DNA of 64,000 nt from Henckelia pumila (GCF_033568475.1 NC_133123.1:138772062-138836061), one strand, 5' to 3'; positions 1 through 13,347 are shown, numbered from the stretch's first letter. Made by a program: numbers and translations. The notes: generated by a model from the letters alone, not told the origin.

Positions 1-109
1 GATGAATAATATACAACAGGTACAATATTATTTATTATTTCATTTTATTTTTATCATTTCACGAGTAAAATTTTGAATATTTTATTATTGAACAAATATT
101 TTATAAATA

Positions 110-1539
110 CATTTATAGAACATGAGATAGAAAATTATATTAGGATTTTATTTGATTTAACATATATTACTTATTAACATATATATAAAAAAATTATTGT
201 TTCAAGCCATACATACATTAGATAAAAAAAGTCAATCAATGACACGAAACATGTAGTAATTGATCAAGATCAATCAACAAAACAATAGAAAACCCGAGCT
301 GTAATAATTGTATGAGCTTCAATATTATATCGTGTTAAGGTAAAACTACATTTAAACATTATATTTATTAGCTTACATGAGTTATTGAAATGTCTTATCT
401 TAAACAATTAATGTAAATATAGAAGAAGATGATCATAAATGATGACAATGAAACTCCAACACTTACATTGTTCGAAAATATTATAAATATTTTTATTGGT
501 TGCAGTGTTGAATATTATATCGATTCGATCCATCGTCAAGGTATATAGATAATATTTTTTCTTACAAATATTATATAATGATTAAAAATTATTAATAAAA
601 TATGCTTTATATATACGACAACACTTCAATATATCACAAATATTTAGATACACCAAATAAATATGAATATGCATTTACTATATATCAAAATAGACAAAAC
701 GGTTGAAATAAAAATAGAATATCAACATTTATAATCAAAGACATTCAAACTTCAATAAATAATTTCAGCAACGAAATCATTGTAAACAAAAAAATATCAG
801 TAGATTTTGAAAAATAAGAAATTAAAAATAAAAGAAGATGTCCAACAAATACATCAATCGTTAACGATATTTACATAAAATTAACAGAAGATGATAACAT
901 ACCATATTGCAGTTGAGAGTGATGAAATTATTTTTATTCTTGCAATAAATATTTTTAGAATAAAAAAGAGACCGTCCAAAAAAGAATAAAATAATAACGA
1001 TAGAAAAATGCAAATAATTGATGGAGACAACATCACAAAACCTGTCAATAATATTGATGTGAATATTGATTTTTTCATAGAGAATAAAAAACGGACGGTA
1101 AATTAAAAAAATCGTGAAAGAGATAAAAGTCCAAAATATAAGAGAAAATATATTTGATACAATTATTTAAATTAACATTTACAATGAATTATGTATATTA
1201 CTTTTTTTTTTGTAAATCAATAGTCACAAAATAAATAATCAACACATATGATAGAAAATTACAAAATCAATATTTATTTTAATTGATTAGCGTATCTCAC
1301 TTGTTAACAAATACATAATAAATCATATTATTGTTTCAAGACATATATACATGAGATCGAAAATATGACAAATTCATGGTACGAAGCATGCCATAATCAC
1401 TCACGATTAATCAACAATTAAACCCGAACTGTAATAATTGCATAAGTTTTGATATCGATATTGTGTCAAATTAAAAATACATTAAACACTATATTTGTAA
1501 GCGTACATGAGTTATTGATATATAATGTCTTATTCTAAA

Positions 1540-1575
<36 letters not shown>

Positions 1576-1775
1576 ATGTTGACCGTAAATGATAAAAAAT
1601 TGAAATTGCAAGGGTTACATTGTTTGAAAATGTAGCAAATATTTTTATTAGTTGCAATGTTGAAGATTAGATTGATTCATGAATCACTAAAACATGTCAT
1701 AGTTTTTTCTTTCAAAAATTATATATTATTACCAATTATTAATAAAATCTACTTTATCTAAGAACTACAACAATT
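110..1775. repeat. Diverged direct duplication, two ~530-bp copies
   Basis: Bases about 110-650 and about 1240-1775 align along their whole length in the same orientation. Shared blocks in the same order include GATAGAAAATTA, ATTATTGTTTCAAG, CTGTAATAATTG, TACATGAGTTATTGA and ATTTTTATT(G/A)GTTGCA. Many small indels separate them, and a TA microsatellite (about 1541-1572) has expanded in the second copy. No TG...CA ends, coding potential or target duplication are visible, so an LTR pair is not supported. An old tandem duplication or two fragments of an unnamed repeat would both fit. Confidence 0.6.
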
Positions 1776-1781
1776 CAATAT

Positions 1782-2103
1782 GGCTGTGTTTACTTTGATA
1801 GATGATATTGTGCAAGGATAGATTTAAAATATGATTATTAATATAATTTTATAGGATATGGAGTGGTTATGGAAAAATAATAATATGTTTAGTTTGATGA
1901 TTAAATTTGAGATTGATTTTTTTTCTTTTCACCATGTACATATTTATAATATCTTCTAAAATTTAGGATTAAGAATCATTTTTAAATCTCATTATTAACG
2001 GGCTTAAGGATTTATAATGATTTTTAATTTTGCAACTAAACATAGAATTAATCAGTATTAATAATGTTATACCTCATTTATCAAGGCAAGTAAACGCAGA
2101 CTA
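1782..2103. mobile_element. Possible MITE (TIR GTGTTTACTT-type)
   Basis: The left end reads GGCTGTGTTTACTTTGATAG. The right end, read on the other strand, gives CTGCGTTTACTTGCCTTGATA, so the ends form imperfect terminal inverted repeats around about 320 bp of AT-rich sequence. There is no ORF and no clear target duplication. The superfamily is undetermined. Confidence 0.45.
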
Positions 2104-3492
2104 AGAGATGACAAAGGTTGAACAAATATTGTTCGCACATATTGTACACATTATATCACATTAAATTTTACTATTGACTAACATACCATGAAAATCATTA
2201 TTAATTGCACGTTGATCTCTTCGTTTCTCTTCTCATCTCATTTATTTAACAACACTTATCGATAATAAAAAGTGTGTTTCCACATGCATCACACGTGACT
2301 TTTACTAGTTTAATAAAAGAGAATACAAACAAAATGAATTATAATTTAAATGGAGGAGAATTCATTCATGATATATAAATTATACTAATCGATGGCAAAC
2401 ACATCGCTCCGAGAAAACAAGTGTTGCTTTTGCTTCCACGCTAATAACTTTTGGGGTTGTCATCTGCATCACGAAATGAGAAGAGACTCTGGAGCCGACA
2501 GAAACCCACCGATGTCTAATTCAATGATCACTTCAAAATATGTACTCACAAAAATTAAAATTTTTAGAACATAAATTGAAACCTTGAATATAAACGCATT
2601 GGTTTATTTATTGGAATTAATGGACTACGCCCTCCATGGGCCTGACTTAACCCTACTGACTTTTTAGCCCGTAATGAATTAACTACAAACTAAATTAAAC
2701 CTAATTTAACTCACTTAAAGAATTAAAATTTAGTTTATGCCAACACTCCATATCACTAACCTCGGTACAAGAGAATTGCGGCACTTGTGTTTCCTAATTT
2801 TCATGTTATATCTCTTGTTCAACGCTCAAAACTAGTATGTTATTATTATATTATTAAACTAATCGGAGTAGACAACTGCCACATGGGTTTTGCGTAAGCA
2901 ACGACGTTTTGTTAATTATTTCATTTCATGATATACCATCTCATTCTCATTAGTTTATATTTGGTAAGCGATACGAGCATACATATTAAAGATTGAGTGA
3001 GTCAAGAAAATTACTAATAAACTCACACCAATAAAGTTAAATAACAAATAATATTAAGAATTAAACTGCAAACAAATTTTTGTGTTACATTGACAAATAA
3101 AAAATTAGTTAATATAATGTGCTCAAGTTAATTTTCAAAAAATATACTCCAAATTCAACATAACTTATTTACATCAAAATTTCTGTGTCTCAAAAACACA
3201 AATTCTTCTAATTTGCATCATCTTTTATATCTTAAAAAATTTGTTTCCATGTCTTTATATAGAACACGTACTTAACCCATAAAATAAGATTAAAACAAAA
3301 AAACCCATAAAATAAGATGTGGACAGCTCCCTTATAGTCAAGCACATTTTCCTAGCAAAATTGTTTGTTTCCATCTTCTTTCTCCACAAACAACAAAACT
3401 TTCCTCAATTAATCATAGTCGCCCAACTCCACTTTTTTATTTATTTATTTATTTGTATTTAATTTTGATTTGTTGATAAGAGAAATGAAATA
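2104..3492. other. Intergenic region upstream of the bZIP gene
   Basis: AT-rich sequence without a supportable gene. A 60-codon reading frame near 2392-2574 has no recognisable domain and no conserved context. The last 200 bases before 3493 are pyrimidine-rich and probably hold the promoter and 5' leader of the bZIP gene, but no convincing TATA box was singled out. Confidence 0.5.
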
Positions 3493-6100
3493 ATGGAGCC
3501 GGAGTTTGCCTCAAAACCCATATCCCACTACGTTCCGGGCCGGGTCGACCTGGACCAGATGGCCGACACCCCGACCCGTGGTTCGCATCACCGCCGGGCC
3601 CACTCCGACACCTTCTTCCGATTCTCCGACCTCGACGACATCCTCCTCGACGACGTCGTTGCAGACCTCAACCTCGACCTGCCTCCCAACCCGCCTTCGC
3701 TCATCCCCAGCGGTCCGCCGCCGCTGCCGTCTGCTCAGCTCAACAAAACTGATGAACCTAGGTCAACCTTACACTTGAGGAGCCTGTCGGTGGACGCGGA
3801 TTTTTTCGATGGCCTTGGACTAGACGGCCCGCCGCCGGGCCCCGAAGCGGGTCCGTCCAGGCCCAAGCACAGGCACAGCAATTCCATGGATGGGTATTCA
3901 AGTGCGACGTCGTCTGACTTGGACTCCAGTTCAAAGAAGGCTATGGCTGCTGATAGACTCGCCGAGATTGCCTTGATTGACCCCAAGAGAGCAAAAAGGT
4001 TTGATTTTTATTTTTTTTAAATCTCTGCGTTGACCTGTTCTTTACTGGATTTCTGAGATATCTTTTCAGATATGGATGGATGTTCTCTATTTTGTTGATT
4101 TTTAAATAAATCTTCCCGTATTTCCCTGGAGTCGATTACGAAATAAGGATGATCGTTGTCATAATTCCAAGTTTTAGCTGATAACTGTTCTTTTATAGAA
4201 TTCTGGCGAATAGGCAATCGGCTGCACGATCGAAAGAGCGAAAAGTTAGGTACACCGGTGAGTTGGAGAGGAAAGTGCAGACTCTGCAGACTGAAGCAAC
4301 CACACTATCAGCTCAGATCACATTGTTGCAGGTATCTTATTATTGCTTCCTGTAATTGTTAAAGTGAACAAAAACGATTGCCTGCTTGCTCCGCATCTCC
4401 ATAGTTTTTCTTGAAATCAGTTAAAATAGCTCTGATTTTAGAATTATGTGTTTAAAAGGATAACAGGAACTACATCAATCGCACCAATATGGTCCCACTG
4501 TCTTGTATGGTATAGAATCAGTTTCTTGTGGAATTGCTTGGGGTGATTGTGTTATTGAACTTGCTGAGTCTTTATGGTGGCAGTCCAATAGCCGCAAGGA
4601 GTTCTTTAGATACTGGCCTTAGCTGTCGTAGATGGTTTAAGAGTTAAGTTTTACCCAAAGTTATTTGAAGTGCAATGTGCATAGATATCTTAAGAGTCTA
4701 GGCGGAAAGTGCAAGGCGAGCAATGCGCCTTATTGATTTGGGCCTTGTCAAACAAATATATGCTAGTCTATTGGTGAAATTGATGGCTATCCTCTTGTTC
4801 ACCTAAGATAATTTACGTGCACTTAAAAAGTTGCGATCTTTATAAGCACTCCAAGCTTGGGCGTCACGGTTAAGGCATGTGCTTCATCACGAGCATTTTA
4901 CCATTATATGGGCTCTGAATATTTTCTTCATGACTGCAGCTTATTTCTGAATGGTCAATGACTTCTTGTTTGTAGAATGATCTTTTACTGATTCAGACCG
5001 TCATTTTTCTCTTCGCTCACTGTTTAACATGATTTAGTTTTGCAATTTCTTTTGTAATAAAATATGCGAGCCGCAAGTGGTGGCCATAATATAGTCATGT
5101 CATAAACGACTTGTAAGAAACATAGTTTCAAGTGTGATGGCAAACTTAACTCAGCAGGTTTGTTTCAATAGATGCTTATTGAGGTTTTATGTTAGTGATA
5201 TGTTTCACGTTGCCCATTTTTTAATGCATATCAAGAGCATTCGTTCTGAAGCATAAGTTGCAAAATTCATTCAAGACAGGTACATATAACCACGTTTTGA
5301 GATAAGACTCCCGATGTAGATGGGAATTTTACGTAGTGGAATCCTTCGATAAAGCATCTCGCTTCATAAATCACAATTAATCATCAAAGCTTATCAGACA
5401 TAATGGCATAAGATAAACCAATGCGAATCAAATCAAGGTATTATTTACCTTGTGTTAAATTATATATCGTAGTTACAAAACTCATCAAGCATATAGAACC
5501 TCTCGTTAGTAACAAACTTGAATTAAATCATCTTAGTTTATATTTGTAAAATCTTCTGCAATTACTTGACCAGTTTTAGCCTTAACCACGAGAATCAAAA
5601 CAAAATAGCAATTTTAATATTGAATATCTTAAGAACTTGCTCATCATATATCATTTTCACACAATGCAGAGAGATACTTCTGGCTTGTCTACCGAAAACA
5701 AGGAACTTAAACTTAAGTTGCAAGCTTTGGAGCAGCAAGCACACCTCAGAGATGGTATGTTCTGCTTAATTTGTTTTCATGATTCTAATTCTCCAAGTCT
5801 CAAATACCGATAATTTGATCAACCAAATTCACAAGCATGGCTTACTTGATTTCAGCATTGAATGACGCATTAAAGGATGAACTTCAGCGACTCAAGATTG
5901 CAGCTGGACAAATTCCGGCTGCCAATGGGAATAGCCGAGGTTTGTCCTCCCAGTATTCCTCTCAACCACAAGCTTACCGTTACTTTGGCAACAACCAGCC
6001 ACAGCAGCAACAGTTTCAAATGCCTCAATCTGACCCTAATAATCCTAGGCTTGGCGGGCTGTCCCAGCAGAGTTTCCAAGATTTCAATAGGATGGTCTGA
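3493..6100 (+). CDS. Group I bZIP transcription factor (VIP1/RSG/PosF21-like)
   Basis: Four exons read as 3493-3998, 4199-4331, 5670-5754 and 5856-6100, all with GT-AG junctions, giving 322 aa. The basic region begins near N173 and has N-x7-K (N173...K181). Lysine instead of arginine at that position is characteristic of plant group I bZIPs. An uninterrupted zipper follows with leucines at 191, 198, 205, 212, 219, 226 and 233. The N-terminal half is rich in acidic residues and proline and has two HxRxxS sites (HRRAHS 33-38, HLRSLS 94-99). In VIP1-type proteins these are phosphorylation-dependent 14-3-3 docking sites controlling cytoplasm-nucleus shuttling. The C-terminus is Gln-rich and may activate transcription. 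The start is the first in-frame ATG and gives the typical MEPEF-type N-terminus. Family placement is firm; the exact orthologue (osmotic/mechanical response, vascular or gibberellin gene control) is not decided. Confidence 0.93.
4697..4890. repeat. Possible repeat fragment in bZIP intron 2
   Basis: The second intron (4332-5669, 1.3 kb) contains a more GC-rich patch with the words TAGGCGGAAAGTGCAAGGCG and CAATGCGCC. This wording is common in dispersed plant repeats. No termini or target duplication were found. The rest of the intron is AT-rich with nothing recognisable. Confidence 0.25.
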
Positions 6101-7157
6101 TACTTCTCATATATATATATATATATATCGTGTTATTATAATCTTGTATATACGTGTATACATGTGTTTCCATGTATGTAACGTTGTGATTAGATAAGTT
6201 AATTTATTATGTAGTCGAACTAGATATACAAATGAAGCCATATAATATGTAGTTGGTTCTGAATTCTCAATGAACTTGTAAGTTTGAAGCTCTATTCGCC
6301 TCAAGTCGCCATGCCTCGGCTTGATGGTAAGGCCTCTCCCATTCCTTTATTTTTCTGATCAAACCAAGCCTATTTATCTTACAATAAAATTTTTATGAAA
6401 CGATCTCAGAGATTAATTTTGTAAGATGAATATGCTGTTTACCTCAATTCATAAAAAGATATTATTTTTTATGTCTAAAGTATTACTTTTTAAATGTTGA
6501 TGCAGATATTAGGTAGAGAAATGTCATCTCAAGTCGTCGATGCACACCCATTGGTTGGCTCGTCGACCATGATATGCATTGTCAACTACATAGTATAATC
6601 CATCCAAGCTCAGGCCAAAAAATAAGTGGCAACAACGTTACATGTGACAAATATCGTTGAATACAAGGCCAAAACTGGCTCAACAAGAAAATAGCATCAC
6701 CATGAAAAAGACAAAAAGAGGTCCGATTCAACCACAATAGCTAATATAGAGTTCGGCAAACAACTTATTTGAAAAACCAATTGTCATGTACTATTAGCTA
6801 AATTCCACGTTAGTCAAATATATAATTTCCAAGAAATATTTCTTCATTCATATGTCCAACAATGAACTAATTTCCAAGAATATGATGCCAAGAGAGTTGG
6901 AAAGCACGATGGCGTAATCTTCAACAACAAAACACTGAAAAATGACAACAGTTGTCTCCTCTGAAATGACATAAATTTCCTATGTAGTTTTTCTAAAATT
7001 TTATAGCCCATCTCCATCAAAAAAACCATCTTGATCCGCCCTTACAAGGTTTAGGATCTCTTGGCAGTCACTATATATATGATACGATCCGATTTTGTAT
7101 GAACAACAATAAAAATTCTTGAAGCTCTTTTGATCATCTTCGGAAAGATAGCCAGCC
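6101..7157. other. Intergenic region between bZIP and P450 genes
   Basis: Starts with a TA microsatellite at about 6110-6128, inside the presumed bZIP 3' UTR. A diverged member of a dispersed repeat (GATCTCAGAGATTAATTTTG, about 6401-6500) follows; related copies are near 10.6, 27.5 and 35.2 kb. The remaining AT-rich sequence should contain the P450 promoter. Minus-strand frames here are open by chance and overlap the P450 first exon. Confidence 0.5.
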
Positions 7158-9259
7158 ATGTTGATGGCTATAGTGCTCATCTTGGTTTTCATACTATCAG
7201 CCTTCTTGCTGCAAAAATGGACTTCTCCAAAGGAAATGGACAAGATTCCAGGAAGTTTGGGCTGGCCAGTAGTAGGGGAGACTTTCTCTTTTGTCTCAGA
7301 GTTTTCAAGTCCAGCCGGCATTTTCAACTTCATGCGCAGGAGACAGCAAAAGTAATGGCCCTCATGTTACAAAAATATTGATTGTATATAGCAAATACCG
7401 TTTACAATTTGGAGACTAACTTACCTTGATTTGCATCAGGTATGGGAAGGTGTTTAAGAGTTTTGTATTAGGGAGATTCACTGTATTCATGACAGGAAGA
7501 GAAGCAGCTAAGATTTTGTTAACAGGGAAAGATGGGCTGGTCAGTTTGAATCTCTTTTACACGGGAAAACAGGTCCTAGGCCCCACAAGCTTGCTTACAC
7601 AGACAGGGGAATCGCATAAGAGACTCCGACGACTGATCGGAGAGCCGCTCTCGATGGATGGAATGAGAAAGTATTTCCCATTTATCAATAACTTGGCCAT
7701 AGAGACATTGGATAGTTGGACAGGACGAAATGTTCTTGTTCTTGAAGAGGCTTCCATAGTTGAGTTTCTAATCGAACTTGAGAGGTCAAGTGAATTTGTA
7801 CGAGTCGATTTTTTCTATTCATGTGTTTCTGAACCTAGAAAAACTTTTGCTGCAGTTCACATTGAAGGTGATAGGTCACATGATAATGAGCTTGGAGCCA
7901 TCTGGTGAGGAGCAACAAAAGTTCAGATCAAATTTCAAGATTATTTCTTCCTGTTTCTCTTCTTTGCCTCTAAAAGTCCCAGGAACTGCTTTCTATCGCG
8001 GAATTAAGGTACCATAATTTGAGAAATCTGATGTATATAAGTAAACAAAAATAAGATATAGCCCATGATACTGGTGAAATATTCATGGCTTGATAGGCTC
8101 GTGATAGGATGTATGCTATGTTCGACACTATCATCGCTCAACGGAGAACTGGAAACGGCTCCCAACAAGATTTCTTGGGAACCCTTTTACAGAAACACCA
8201 TAAAGATGGCTCGGAAGTCGAAGATGACAATAAACTTACAGAAAAACAAATGAAGGACAATATATTGACCTTGCTTGTTGCAGGTCATGATACCACCACA
8301 GCTGGTTTAACATGGGTTATCAAGTTTCTTGAACAGAATCCTGCTGTATTAGACCGTCTACGAGTAAGCATAATCTTACATACATGCCACATTTCGTTGT
8401 TTAACTGAGGACAAAAATGAAACATGGGAATTGCAGGAAGAGCATCAAAACATAAAAAATAGCAGAGATGGAGATTCAAGCCTCACCTGGTCAGAAGTGA
8501 ACAATATGCCATACACTCTCAAAGTTAGCTTTCACTTCAACATTTTCAATATATTCGGGTTCATTCGCATAAGATGGATTACTAAACTTCTAGACTCGCA
8601 TTCACAGGTGATAAACGAAACTCTTAGAAGAGCCACGATTCTACCGTGGTATTCTAGAAAGGCAGCACAGGACTTTAATATTGATGGTATATAGTACTGA
8701 TACCATGATTAATATATAAGCTTGCTTATCATGTTCTATTGTAGACTAATTTGCTACAAGCTTTTTAGGATATAAAATTGAGAAAGGCTGGTCAGTGAAC
8801 TTAGATGTTGTGTCCATTCACCATGACCCGGAGATATTTCCTAATCCAGAGAAGTTTGATCCTTCGCGATTCGACGTAAGTTACCTTCTTGAAATACAAA
8901 TAGAAACACCACCCATTCTTCAATATTCGCTTCTGATTAAAACTGAAGTTGGGAATATACACTTTTTAGGAGCCAATGAAACCTTATAGCTTTCTTGGAT
9001 TCGGAAGTGGACCAAGGATGTGTCCTGGAATCAACCTGGCCAAATTGGAAATCTGTGTTTTCATCCATCATTTGGTGTGCAGATACAGGTATATATCTGT
9101 TGAATCATAACATCTATTATATTCATGCAAAATATACATTTAACATAGGAGATGATCCTTTGTTGCAGGTGGAAGCCCCTAGAGGAAGAAGATTGGGTGC
9201 AGCCAACACTGGTGCGTATGCCCAAGAACAAGTACCCTGTAATGGTTGAATCCCTGTAG
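7158..9259 (+). CDS. Cytochrome P450, CYP85 clan, probably CYP722C
   Basis: Nine exons: 7158-7351, 7440-7758, 7856-8008, 8097-8363, 8437-8523, 8608-8686, 8769-8875, 8970-9088 and 9169-9259. They join in frame to 471 aa, a normal length for a microsomal P450. An N-terminal hydrophobic anchor (about residues 1-20) is followed by a proline/glycine hinge. The I-helix oxygen-activation motif is AGHDTT (284-289), the K-helix ExxR is ETLR (344-347), and the heme loop is [10 protein letters not shown] with ligand C420. All key residues are intact. The hinge ([14 protein letters not shown]) and C-terminal half resemble the CYP722 family as I remember it. CYP722C enzymes convert carlactonoic acid to orobanchol or 5-deoxystrigol in strigolactone biosynthesis, at the ER. 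The clan is firm; the subfamily is from memory, and CYP718 or CYP707-like relatives are the alternatives. Confidence 0.9.
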
Positions 9260-12200
9260 ACTCATTAGTTCTGAGTTTTCTGTTTACAATTCGCTTTGCT
9301 TAAGCCTCCGTTGAATGAATAAATCTCTGCTAACTAAATGAATGTACTTTAAATTTCCTATATATATTGTCACCTTTCCTAAATTGGGCCAGGCTTGTGA
9401 GAAATTTGCCTAATTGATCATGGGCTAGACTTATCAAAGTCGGAGGCTTTATGGATCCATTGGATGGGTTCAGACGTTTTTTTTAGGTGACAAAACTTGA
9501 CATGTATATCTAATATCTTGAGAATAATAATTAATATCACAAAATCACAAAATATTTTGTGAAATTATTTAACGATTTAATTTTGTGAGACATATTTTCA
9601 TATTTTATGCCAAACTTTTCACTTAATATATGGATTGAAACAACACGTCTCACGGATAAATATCCATAGGAGCCAAGTTAAAATTTGCTAAAATTTAGAG
9701 GAGGGGTCAAACCATTTTTTGCTTATATATAAAAAATCAATAATGCATACAATTATAAAATCTGAAAAAAAAGAAAAAAAAGGAGGCCATCACAAATGTC
9801 TGATCTGAGTGTACCACTGTACTATATATTATACACACATGATGAATGTTGTTGGATGGTTGTTACAATTAAAGCCTAATCTTTGGGAAAGATGGAAACT
9901 ATTTTTTTACGAGTGCCTTTGATTACATCTTTTCTTTGGTTTTTGGTTAAGAAATAGATTGTTATTCGCATTTCAATTTTCAAGTGTGGATAATTAAAAA
10001 AAGTTATCGGGAGATGCTTGTAAACAAAAAACACACACACAAAAAAAACACCAATTTAACATGTTAAAAAAATAAAATTCTTATAATCATTAAATTTGAA
10101 ACTTCCATTTTTCTATTGTTCCTGCTTGCATCATGCAGCGCCGTGAAGGCAGGCATTGGTGGCTTCTGCCTCGTTCATATCCAATGGCACTAGTTAACTT
10201 TATAGACTTTCAATGTCAGTAAATGCTAATATACTTTTAAAAAAAATTAGCTTTTTTGGTGGAATATATATCATGTATTAATATGATTACAATTTACATA
10301 TAGTCTATTAATCAAAGTATTAATCTCAACTCTTTGATTATATATTATTGTTGTTGTATATTATAACTCTTTGTGGGGCTAACCAGTAATTTCGAGCGAG
10401 TGGTGACAGACAACCGATCTTTATAAGAAAATATAGGTCCACATTTGAATGTAAACACATCAGAAAAAAGTTGCATCGAGTATAAATTTCCATAAATGTG
10501 CTTCATTTGCACATATCATAAGTGGGGCATAATACTCTATTTATCAAGGAGTGCCCGAGTCTTTCTTTCTTTAGCTAGCTCATGTTTTGCAATAGCCTCA
10601 TTTTTCATATTCGAAAACTCCAGTGAGACGGTATTACAGATCAATTTTGTGAGATGAATTTTTTATTTAGATCACTCATGAATAAATATTGTTTATTTAT
10701 GTAAATATGAGCAGAGCTGACATATCACTCAGTAAAAATACATGAAAATGTCTCGAAAGACTAATTATTTTTAATATTCGATGACATTGGATCCAATAAA
10801 AGTGTAAAACATATCATTTTCTGCATCATTATCAAACCCCCATGTATGAACAATCTTCATAGGCCCCATGACCATTTTCTAGCACAAAAAACTGAGCAAT
10901 CTCTCCTTTATTTCAATTCAAGTGGACCCTTCCACATCAAATACACACTATTGGATGGCTTTCCCATTATTGTTATTTTTCTATTAGTGATTATGTTGCA
11001 GAAATGTTTTTTAGAGGGACTGATGCTGACTGGGGAATCTTAATATCCCTTCTCCATTTCATAAAACTAAGAATTTTACATGTCTTTTTTCATCTGCCAT
11101 TTGCCAAGGTTTTCCATAGTTCATTCGGTGAGCGACGATCATCACTCAATTACTCTTCAAGTAAATCCAAAAGGAAAAAAAACCGTTTTCGAACATTCTC
11201 TTATCGAATTGTTATATACACACATGTAATAATGTTAAAACGTGTTAACATGACAGATCGACTCACGACTCGTCATTAGTTCCGAGCCGGCACGACAGAC
11301 CCATTTTGACAACCATCTATACATACATGCATACATGTGTGTACAATAGTATGTATGTTGGTTTAGATAAAATATTTTGTAGTGGGCCAGATACACCCAT
11401 TGTTTTAGGAGCATATTTAATCATGGTGTTTGGGAGAATTTTTTGTAGGCATCATTTTTATCCATGCCTATGATGTCTGATACGGTGTTCATGATGACGT
11501 TAGTGCATATTGGTTGAACTTTTCGAATCAATATTTATGACTTTTAGTTTTAGAATTCAATTATTTATAGCTTCAAGCTATACTTCTATACAAGTACAAC
11601 AATCTAACTCACTAACCTCGAATATTAAAGGATACATTTTCAGTTATATATATTGTTTCACTACTTAATTAATTTATAAATTTTATGACTCATCTGGTTT
11701 ATGAAAGCCATTGACCAAACGCTATTTAGTGATTTTTTATTTTTTTAAAAAATATGAGTGAGAGTTATTTAGGTATATGAATCTTTATATTGACATTTAC
11801 TATATTATATGAAAAAGTTGTATGAATTCTTCCAACGTTTTTATGCTCGTTGGAGCCACCACTGTCAAATCACTACAATTTCAAGATTAATCGTCGCCAT
11901 TTTATAATATATATTTTATGTTAAATATTTCGCGAGAATAATATCTTCATCGTGCCTTGATCATTTTTAGGAAAAAAAACACATGGTGGCATTATATTTC
12001 AAATATTCTTTTTTTTTTTTTTATGTAGCGGGAATTCTTCGGTGCAAGAAAGAGAATATAGACAATTAATCAAGATTATGAGAAACTTCAAAGTTGCTAA
12101 TCAGTAAGTTATAATAGTGAGGAACTTTTATCATAGTTATTATTGTTATTATTATTTAATATTTTATGCATATTTTTTACTATTTATTAAGTGTATGCAT

Positions 12201-12762
12201 ACTATAATAACTAATTTGGTGTCATGGTCTATTTTTCAATATACTCAAAATACCTTTTTTTAATTTTTTGTTTTCTCCATGTTTCTTACTCACTATCTCC
12301 TCATCTCCAATAACACTCTTTGCTAATTTCAGTTCTTTTTTTTTCTAATTAACCTAACCTATTAAACATCAAAATTCATATACATTGTAGTTATTATTTT
12401 ACACATGAAAATGCGTGTGCATCGTTGCTAGAATTTCTAAAATATGATAGCGATATTATCCAATATTTAAAACCCAAAAATTTACGAACAAAATATTTAT
12501 AAGAATTATATATTGCAATGTGGCACCGATAATAAACAATTCTTCCTATTATTTATTGCCATTGGTGGACATGGAAGCGCTATGAGCTAGAGTTAACGGG
12601 CTAGTTGAAGTGATCCAAGTTTATAGTTTATAAATTTGATGTGACCGTGGCAATATGTTTGATCGGAGAAGTCGTGACCTAAATTTATTTTTTTTTTTTA
12701 AAAAAAAATTATGTATCTAAAAAATATATTTTAGCTTTTGTTTTAATGATATTTAAAAAATA
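9260..12762. other. Intergenic region, P450 to TRIM
   Basis: About 3.5 kb of AT-rich DNA with no gene I can support. Poly-A and poly-T runs are frequent. One dispersed repeat copy lies at 10621-10760 (listed separately). Short open frames near 10846-11279 have no domain or splice context. Confidence 0.6.
10621..10760 (+). repeat. Dispersed GTGAGACGGT repeat, copy
   Basis: Begins GTGAGACGGT, continues through GATCAATTTTGTGAGATGAA and a TCACTCATGAATAAATATT block, and ends near TGTCTCGAAAGA. The order and wording match a very common eudicot dispersed repeat, probably an old MITE whose ends are GTGAGACGGTCTCAC. Diverged relatives in this window are near 6401-6500, 27470-27612 and 35225-35390. 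Confidence 0.5.
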
Positions 12763-12767
12763 AAAAC

Positions 12768-13347
12768 TGTCACGCCCCGGGCCCAGGCCCGCGCATGCGC
12801 GATTGCACAATGGGCCCCTATAGCAACTACTTCGTATTCGTTCTCGTTTTACGAAAATGATTAACTCAAGTTGCTATAGAAGTTTGTAGCTCATTTTAAA
12901 CTCATTTTAAATACTTCATTTTTTCTCATGTGGGACAGGGGTATCACAATCACCCCTCTTTCAGAACGCAGCGTCGTCGTCGCGACATGAACTTTCGATC
13001 CAACAGCACCGGGAACCTAGAGGTGGCTCCTACGGGTTCAAGTGGTGGCTCCCGTCATGTAGCACGTTGTCCCGCAGCCCGCAGGTTCAAGAAGTGGCTC
13101 CCACACACGTAGCACTTTGCCCCGCATAGCACTTATTTTTCGGGATCTGTCGGTTGGTGACGGTCTCTGATTCCATTCTGTCACACCCCGGCATGCACGA
13201 CTGCACAATGGGCCCCTATAGCAATACTTGAACTCGTCATCGCTTTACGAAAACGATTAACTCAAGTTTCTATACAAGTCCATTGTAGCCCATTTTAAAC
13301 TCATTTTAAATCCTTCATTTTTTTTCATGTGGGACAGGGGTATCACA
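12768..13347. mobile_element. TRIM retrotransposon (complete)
   Basis: Two similar direct repeats bracket about 230 bp: 12768-12948 (181 bp) and 13179-13347 (169 bp). Both run from TGTCAC(G/A)CCCCGG to GGGACAGGGGTATCACA, that is TG...CA. The element is flanked by a perfect 5-bp duplication, AAAAC (12763-12767 and 13348-13352). The interior is GC-rich, repeats GTGGCTCC and GGTTCAAG words, and encodes nothing credible. Size and structure fit a terminal-repeat retrotransposon in miniature. The usual initiator-Met primer binding site is not obvious after the first LTR. The LTRs differ mainly by an indel near their 5' ends and scattered substitutions, so the insertion is not very recent. Confidence 0.88.

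Noticed and set aside
2392-2574. 60-codon plus-strand frame
   Set aside because: Cys/His content looks zinc-finger-like at first, but spacing does not fit any finger and there is no gene context.
7001-7333. Minus-strand 110-codon frame
   Set aside because: Overlaps the P450 promoter and first exon, and has no domain. The plus-strand exon is supported by splicing and motifs.
12930-13112. 60-codon frame inside the TRIM
   Set aside because: Spans the LTR end and noncoding interior of a miniature retrotransposon.
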